DNA of 64,000 nucleotides. Source: Tolypeutes matacus (lineage: Eukaryota > Chordata > Mammalia > Cingulata > Chlamyphoridae). The first letter of the stretch is position 1; each line of letters starts with the position of its first letter. Of the stretch, positions 57,924 through 64,000 are shown in pieces. The stretch covers positions 15,326,282-15,390,281 of the forward strand of contig JAKSZT010053764.1 of assembly GCA_026826555.1 (NCBI GenBank), written 5' to 3'. Position numbers and translations under genes: made by a program. The notes under the pieces were generated by a model, which searched no databases, had not been told where the DNA came from, and worked only from the letters and a program-made list of their open reading frames with translations.

Positions 57924-58078
57924 AGGTCCTTCCACAAGAGATGCAAGCACTTCATCCCACAGCTTCTGGTTCTGATGATCTTCTCTGATTAGATGTTGTT
58001 GTTGAGGGGTTAATTGGAAAGCCTCAACTGCTTCCACCGAATCTGCTTTGAACGTTTTTGAGGCAGCTGGACACTCAT
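57924..58078 (-). CDS. UHRF2: UHRF2 exon: linker before RING
   Basis: Two bases finish an aspartate codon, followed by 51 codons: ECPAASKTFKADSVEAVEAF, QLTPQQQHLIREDHQNQKLW and DEVLASLVEGP, then donor gtatgt. The helical FQLTPQQQHLIRED...LWDEVL block immediately precedes the RING in UHRF proteins. The acceptor is ataatcttaatgtag. Confidence 0.95.
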
Positions 58079-58407
58079 CTACATTAAGATTATAAGAATA
58101 CATAGCAGCAGACTTACAAGTGGTTCTAAGTAGAACTATGAGGCAAAAAAGTTAACTGGCACCAGTTATGTTTAGTAAGAAAATAACTTGCATAAAGCAG
58201 CATGTAACTACCCTCAGACTTTAGGATATCATATCTGCTGCTATTTTAGTTCTGAAACTGTTAAACCACACAAGATTCCACCTCTCTCTCCCCGCAAAAA
58301 AACCTTTACTTTGCTTTTAATTTCTTATGATACACTCATTTTCTTCTCAATATTTCTCTTTATTAGAAATTATGTTAATAAGATTTATGTTCTGTGATTA
58401 TACCTAC

Positions 58408-58504
58408 CATCTGGATCAGGCCTCTTTAAGGTTCCACAGGCCTGTTTCTTTGACTGTCCTTTAGTTTTCTTCCCTTCCTTATCAGAAGGATAACCTGCTG
58501 GATA
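58408..58504 (-). CDS. UHRF2: UHRF2 exon: basic linker
   Basis: There are 32 codons plus one base, reading YPAGYPSDKEGKKTKGQSKK and QACGTLKRPDPD, with acceptor tttctccatcag and donor gtaggt. The segment is lysine-rich and low in complexity, a flexible linker between SRA and RING. It is more diverged than the flanking domain exons. Confidence 0.93.
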
Positions 58505-60066
58505 CTGATGGAGAAAAAGTACAATGTAGATTTAATCTTGACAGTAAAGGAGGACCCTTGGGTCCTGGTAAGAAATTAAAAAAAAAAAAAAAAAAAGCTG
58601 GGGGGAGGGGAAGGGAGCATCTACACTGTTCCCCAAACCAAAAGATTTTGTTTGGGAAATAGACATTTAAAGAACAAAGAATTCACAAGACAGAAGACTA
58701 TTAAAATTTCAAATTCAGGTTAAGAACATGCAGCTTTGATTCTAAAATATCCCATTTTATAATACAATGATCTTTTCAGGTCCCACAGTTTCAAATCTAA
58801 GAGATCAAAGGTAAGTCTTCAGGAGTTATAACTAAATGGCTTGAAAAGTTGAGGAAAGAAGGAAAGTAAAATCTTGATAAGAAGGTAAGTGAAAATCAAC
58901 CATAAAGCACAAAAGACAGTAATGTAATAGGATGGGATTATACTAAATTGTGGAGCCAATCTAATACATTAAAGGCCTAATTTCTTATTTCCAAAGTTAG
59001 GTCTTCTAAACAAGAAGTTTTAGAAGATCTGAAGCCACTAAATTACTGAATTCTCTACTAGCTAAAGGATTTAAGGAAAAAAAACTCTATTATCCTTATG
59101 TTTTTACTGGCTACCTATTTTTTGTTGTTGCATGCTTTGTAGTAATGCTCATGTTTAAAGCTTAATATGTTTCACAATGCTCTTTGGAATATAGAAATCT
59201 GAAAAATCTTTTGAAAATAGATTTAGCAAAGTTTTTAAATACTTAGTGATAAAATGAATTATTTTGGCAGTTATTTTAGCAGTTGATGAGTCTTATTTAA
59301 TAATCAATGCTATGAGTTTAAAAAGGAAACAAAAACAGAAAGAGACCTGTACTGAAAGACATACTCTCACTTGCTGGGGTAGTCAGACACTTGCCCATAG
59401 TTCAGCCCCTAAACATGCAGTATGGGCAGAGCCAGGGAAATGTCAAAGCACAACAATGGGGTATGATGGGAGATGAACTCAAACCATGCTCTGATATCAG
59501 TGTCAGGGTATATAGGCAGTGAAGGGAGAATACAGCCGTACCATTCCCCGTGCATAGAAAGCCAAGAGTCTTAGTGGCTGAGGATGGGCAAAGGGGAAAA
59601 AAGGGCAACACACCAAAGGTGGTGACAGGGCGGGGAAAGCAGCCTTGAGGGGAAAGAGATAAAAGGGGTGAGAAAAAGTGAGAAGGTAGGAAGCAGCCCA
59701 CTCTTTTAAAGCCACCTCCCCTCTTCCTTATCAGAGATATACTCCCTGGGCCCTCTAGGATAAAATTCCCTTTCAAGGCCTATGATACCTAAATTTATTC
59801 CTTTTCCTCCCACTTCAAGTCATTTCCAAGTGAAAGTGGAAATATTTTACTTTTCATTGAGAAACCCAGCTTTTCCTAAGCACAAACCTTTGGTCCTAGA
59901 GCATGCTGCCTTCTTTTACTTCTGCATACTTGCATGATTCTCCTTCCTCACCATTTACAGTCTCCTGATAATTGTTATGGGGTATATCCAATGTTAAAGC
60001 ATGTAGATAGTACAGAGGTGTACATTTTTATGAACATACAAGTAGCCTAGACAAATGTAATCTAAC

Positions 60067-60207
60067 CTGTAATCGTAAACATAATCTCCTTGACCGTTCT
60101 ATTCCTTCTGAGGTCCAAGGAGCAGGTTCAACATCATCTCTTCTTAAAAGATAGCGCCAGACCAAGAATCCATGGCTTGATGAAATCTCAGGCCAATATT
60201 TCACCAC
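60067..60207 (-). CDS. UHRF2: UHRF2 exon: end of SRA domain (2)
   Basis: The exon has 47 whole codons in phase 0: [40 protein letters not shown] and RLCLRLQ. It is bordered by acceptor tatgatttag and donor gttaga. [26 protein letters not shown] is the conserved C-terminal block of SRA domains in UHRF proteins. Confidence 0.96.
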
Positions 60208-60364
60208 CTAAATCATAATATTTCAATATCAGTTTGAGATTTAAAGATTAGACTTATTCAAAATGTCATCAGAGTAATTTAAGCAAACTTGCCTGAACTA
60301 AATGTCACTTCAAAAGCTACTCATTTTGATATGAGAGTGGCAAATCATGATTATTCACTACAAT

Positions 60365-60597
60365 TTTTTTTTTTTAAGGTACTGGGGCCAAGGATTGAAT
60401 CCAGGACTTCCTTTGTGGGAAGCTGGTGCTCAACCCCCGAGTACCAATATCTCACCACCTGAGTTCTCAAGCTCCCCTGAGTTGGTTTTTTTTTCCATTT
60501 GTCTGCTTGTTGTTTTTTTTGTTTTTAGGAGGCACTGAGATCGAACCCAGGACCTCCCATGTGGGAAGCACAATCGCTTGAGCCATATCTGCTCCCC
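60365..60597 (-). mobile_element. Dimeric tRNA-Ala-type SINE in a UHRF2 intron
   Basis: Two minus-strand modules are separated by a T-rich linker. The flanks ctacaatt and ctacaata suggest the duplication. It lies between the RPL9 pseudogene and the SRA exon at 60067-60207. Confidence 0.87.
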
Positions 60598-60764
60598 TAC
60601 AATATTGTTTTGACCATACTTCCTACTAAGATCGTTCCCATACAAGTACAGTTTGCTATAAATGTGATATGGAAATATGATTATTCTTATTAATAGGATT
60701 TTGTGTATTGGGCAGATAAAATGGTAAGAGTAGATGCCCCCATTCCCCCCCCCACCCCAATCAA

Positions 60765-61420
60765 CAGATGAATTTTACTGCATCTTTAAAATAGACACAA
60801 ATAGGTTTGGCATCTTGTTTCCATTGCTGATTAACTCTTAGATCTTATTCATCAGCCTGCTGAACAGTTCCTTTTTCGGATACCATACACAAATTTTTCT
60901 GATATCTATGTTTTTAGCTGCTATGGCGTGCTGAATCAAAGCAGCTGAATTTGATAAAAAGTTTAATGTCATTTTCTTCAAGAATTAACTCATCTTTCTG
61001 GATTTGAGATACTGGCTGGCCTTATCCGAACCTATGGATATATTTTCCTTAAAGAAATTTCAGATTTCAACAAGAGACCTACTCTCCTGAATAATGATGA
61101 TGATAGGGAAATGAGTATATACAGAGACTTCATCTTGTAACAGAAGCCCAGTGTACCACCCTTGATCACGTTCTTTATGTAGCCAGTTCCTTCACATTTC
61201 CCCACCATTTGTCAACCTGAAGCCCCTTTTTTCTCTTTCCAAGGAGACTGACTTCTACACTGATATGATTGAAGTCCCTCCTCAGGGTTCCTCTGGGACC
61301 CTGCACAATAATTGTGCATCCCTTCAGAGCATTATTGACATTTTCTGGAATGTTGACAGTCTGGCTGCTGAGAATGGTCTTCATTCTTGCAATAGATGCA
61401 GCAAGGTGATACCTCCGTTT
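60765..61420 (-). pseudogene. RPL9P: RPL9 processed pseudogene
   Basis: Minus-strand translation from the ATG at 61384 gives [20 protein letters not shown] and [20 protein letters not shown], clearly ribosomal protein L9. It continues through WWGN.KELAT, then falls into frameshifts and stops. Recognisable pieces follow: LGFRYKMKS, KDEL-like remnants, and the C-terminal GTVQQADE region near 60850. Introns are absent, and a decayed 3'UTR runs to about 60765. The coding part spans roughly 540 bases, shorter than the parent. It lies inside a UHRF2 intron on the same strand. It is not expected to be functional. Confidence 0.9.
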
Positions 61421-61789
61421 TTTAAACAAAGAACACAAACCTATTTTTAATATTAAAATGTGTTCTGCTTTGAAAATCTATTTGAATCAAAATCACTCTG
61501 AAGAGATACATAAGAATCAAAATCTATAATGGTAAGTTATTAAAATGGTTTTATAATACAAATATATACTTGCAAAAATCTTAACCCAAAATATAAGTCA
61601 GCCCATAGGGACTCCATATAAGCCTTAAAAGAAAAGTATCAAAGTTAAGAGCTTACTCTGTGCATGTTACATTTCCAAAATAAGTAGAAATGTGAATTTA
61701 GATGGTCTAGAGCCCACCCACAGTAGTTCCCTGTGGCAACCCTGTCTTGAAAGCCCAGGACTAACAAGATGTCATGCCAGATAGAGCAC

Positions 61790-61952
61790 CTTATAAATGC
61801 CATCATATCTGTTGCCTTCTTCAGGAGCATATTTGCTGATCTTCCTCCCTTTAAAACTGCGTATCACTCTGACTGGCTTACCAGCTCTCCAATTCCGAGA
61901 CTCAGCTCCAATTTTATCATCCAATGGAGCATCACAGTTTAGGGCCAATGCC
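61790..61952 (-). CDS. UHRF2: UHRF2 exon: C-terminal part of SRA domain (1)
   Basis: One base completes a codon from the upstream exon. Then 54 codons read [40 protein letters not shown] and [14 protein letters not shown]. This is the SRA (YDG) domain that flips and binds modified cytosine; the YDG motif that names the domain is visible near the exon end. The acceptor (minus strand) ends ttttttag. The donor is gtgctc, a weak match to consensus, but required because the next exon starts exactly at VVKYWPE. Confidence 0.95.
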
Positions 61953-64000
61953 CTAAAAAATAAAACAAAGATTTTATACTAAGTAACCTTTCTTCAAATA
62001 TATAATCACATCGTTTGCTCAATTAAAAGGTGAGTTATGCCTTACCTGACAGTTAAAGATTCTATGATTCTTTCCATATTTATTCCAGATAATAGAATAA
62101 TGCTTTCCCCCACCAGCAGAGAAGACAAATCAGTTTTCTGATGTCACCCCCAAGCCAGGGGATTGGTTTTCAGATAGCCTGTAGGGTTCTTCTGAAAGTA
62201 ACAACATCTGTGCCACGCATAATAGAAAACAACTAGAAATACATGGAATTTTCTTTAAATAACGTTTAGTGAGGGGAAGGGAGAATGTTGGAAACCTAAA
62301 GCAAGTGATTTTAATAGGTTATTTTGATAGGGGAGTAAGTTAAGGTGCTGGAATAATGTAGAAAGAAATCCAAAAAAGAAATGTGTCAGCAAGGTACAAA
62401 TGACCTTTCTAGATCTACTTTCCACCATTCCAGATAATAAAGACTCCTTAGGAGTTTAGACATGGTCAAAGGCAAGTTTAATATCCTTTAAAGGACTTCA
62501 GCAAAAAGATCAATGTAAATAAAACTGAAGCATACAAATGCCTGTGCATGATAATAAATATCTTTGGCTGTTTGAGATCACTACATTTTTGTGATGCCAC
62601 ATGGACAAAGTGGAACACTGAGCTGGAAGTGGAACCTGATTTGATGAAACTTCCTTAGTGTGTGCACTTGTTTAGTAGTAATTAATCAGTAAGCTTGTTA
62701 CATATTTAGAAAACCTTTCTTGGGAGAACTTTATCCTACCAAAGAAACTAGAATCTGTTTAAGTTGGCATTTTCCCTCTAAGATACTTCCTAATTTAAAT
62801 AAAAAGAAAACATTGAGAACATGGTATGGTTAAAAAAAAAAAAGTATACCCAATCTGGTGAAATTAGATAAAATACTTTTTTGGGATTTAGCTCATTTTA
62901 TGCAGGTTCAAATAAAAAAATAGGTCTTTAGACCACATAACTGATGGCCTACTAAAGAAAAACCTCTTGACCACAGTTATATTTCTAAAACAAAAAACTT
63001 AGGAAGTGTTTCATTTTTACAAGTAACTTTTATAGCTGTGGTCAAGGAGTTAAAGCTTACAAAGTTACCTATTTAATCTCAAAGGGAGATGCAGTAAAAC
63101 TCTAGAAAGTAAAAGAAAATATAGCTTTAACTTCATGATAAGTATTAAGTCTTCTTTTTTTTAATGGAATGCCTATTGAAACACACACACTTCACCTTTT
63201 TAAAGGAGTAATAAGTACTACTTCCATGTCACTGAGTGAAATGCTTTAGTGCTCACAGGTACCTTCAGTCATAATGACTGCCACCACTAACTCGCACTGT
63301 CAACTCACTTCTGGCTTCAAATAAGTATGCAGGCTGTTCAGGTATTTGAAAGGAGTCCAAAAGGATGAAATTAGGTAAAACAGCAATAAGGCACTTCCAC
63401 TATTCTATCCACAGCTCAACCAATCAGTTGCCTCTAACTGCCCTGGATAAAAATTGGGCAGGTTACCTTGCTTCGCTCTTCAGCTTCTTAAAGTGGAAGA
63501 GCTGGGAAGAAATAGGAATAGACTTCTCAGAAGCAAGAAGCAGGTGTCAAACAAACTCTTAGCAGAGAAGCAAAAATGCATTGGGCCATATACTACTTGG
63601 AAAGAACATACTATGGGTCAGTGTTTTCCACCTCAGTTTTCACATTATTAAGACCTTGCCTAAGGGGATCTTACAGTCACAAGACATATTTACAGTCTAA
63701 TGTATAAACTGACTGGATGTTAAAATCTTTATAAGTCACTCCTAAATTGTTTTCGGTTAACATTTCATTTACACTACCTTTCTCTTACTAGCAAATATTT
63801 TTTTCTGCTTGTCAATTATTTTCTAATGAGGTTTTAACAATTGGTAAATGAGGCACACTTTATTAGATTGAAAACTGAAAAATAATCTACCATGTTCATT
63901 ACAAGTACAGGTTAGTTATGAAAGAAGTTTCATTCAAGCAAATGATCTATTAAAGGGGAAATATAATTTTCAGATTTGACAACTGAAAAAAGTCCTTTTA
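61953..64000. other. UHRF2 intron upstream of the SRA exon
   Basis: No UHRF2 exon (the preceding SRA exon would be expected to end near TNMNR-like residues) was found, so it must lie beyond the window. No repeat with clear borders was recognised in this 2 kb. Confidence 0.65.

Larger units (their letters stand above)
52375..64000 (-). other. UHRF2: UHRF2 gene, 3' part (six last exons, introns, 3'UTR)
   Basis: UHRF2 is a nuclear multidomain E3 ubiquitin ligase (UBL, tandem tudor, PHD, SRA, RING) that reads modified cytosine and histone H3 marks. Six exons read on the - strand join in frame and give 266 residues. On an 802-residue protein this is about residue 537 to the end: the last part of the SRA domain, a basic linker, and the RING. 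The first RING cysteine then falls at 733, the annotated RING start in human as I recall it. Exons for the UBL, tudor, PHD and most of SRA must lie beyond position 64000. UHRF1 is the obvious alternative, but the linker (YPAGYPSDKEGKK, FQLTPQQQHLIRED) is UHRF2-like. Confidence 0.95.

Noticed and set aside
61175..61438. 87-codon RPL9-like frame as a working gene
   Set aside because: It covers only the first part of RPL9, lacks introns, and is followed by frameshifts and stops.

Overview
This is nuclear DNA from a placental mammal, very probably a xenarthran and most likely an armadillo. Coding sequence is confined to short exons with GT/AG (once GC/AG) borders. The introns carry LINE-1, MER5A-like and LTR repeats. 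At least fifteen insertions are tRNA-Ala-derived SINEs of the type known from armadillos (DAS-like). There are no bacterial-style operons. Most long open frames are shadows inside repeats.

Layout. (1) Positions 1-41.7 kb, + strand: the 3' part of GLDC, the P protein (glycine decarboxylase) of the mitochondrial glycine cleavage system. Ten exons can be placed to the base (9526-9601, 21769-21894, 23289-23438, 25000-25112, 26183-26324, 28702-28813, 35676-35771, 38170-38342, 40473-40553, 41016-41159). Together they encode the last 403 residues without a frame break. If the protein is 1020 aa long, as in human, the PLP lysine of the HLNLHK motif falls at residue 754, the known position. A 3'UTR with AATAAA ends near 41720. 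The first 9.5 kb are intron. (2) 41.7-52.4 kb: a repeat-rich spacer between two converging genes. (3) 52.4-64 kb, - strand: the 3' part of UHRF2, an E3 ubiquitin ligase that binds hydroxymethylated and hemimethylated DNA. Six exons (61790-61952, 60067-60207, 58408-58504, 57924-58078, 54471-54569, 53244-53390) encode the last 266 residues: the end of the SRA domain, a linker, and a complete C3HC4 RING. Upstream exons lie beyond the window. The tail-to-tail GLDC/UHRF2 order is the one known from human 9p24.

Mobile DNA. A nearly full-length L1 (12430-about 19068, flanked by a shared 10-base sequence) sits in sense orientation in a GLDC intron. Its ORFs are broken by frameshifts, stops and a solo LTR. 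Three related solo LTRs with TG...CA ends are present, two with clear 5-base target duplications. An RPL9 processed pseudogene lies in a UHRF2 intron. Two other poly(A)-tailed insertions have no recognised source.

I saw no evidence of a new multi-gene system. The most useful leads are the GC-AG intron in GLDC, several weak or repeat-derived splice signals in both genes, the LTR family, and the unidentified poly(A) retrocopies. Comparisons with human proteins are from memory and were not aligned.
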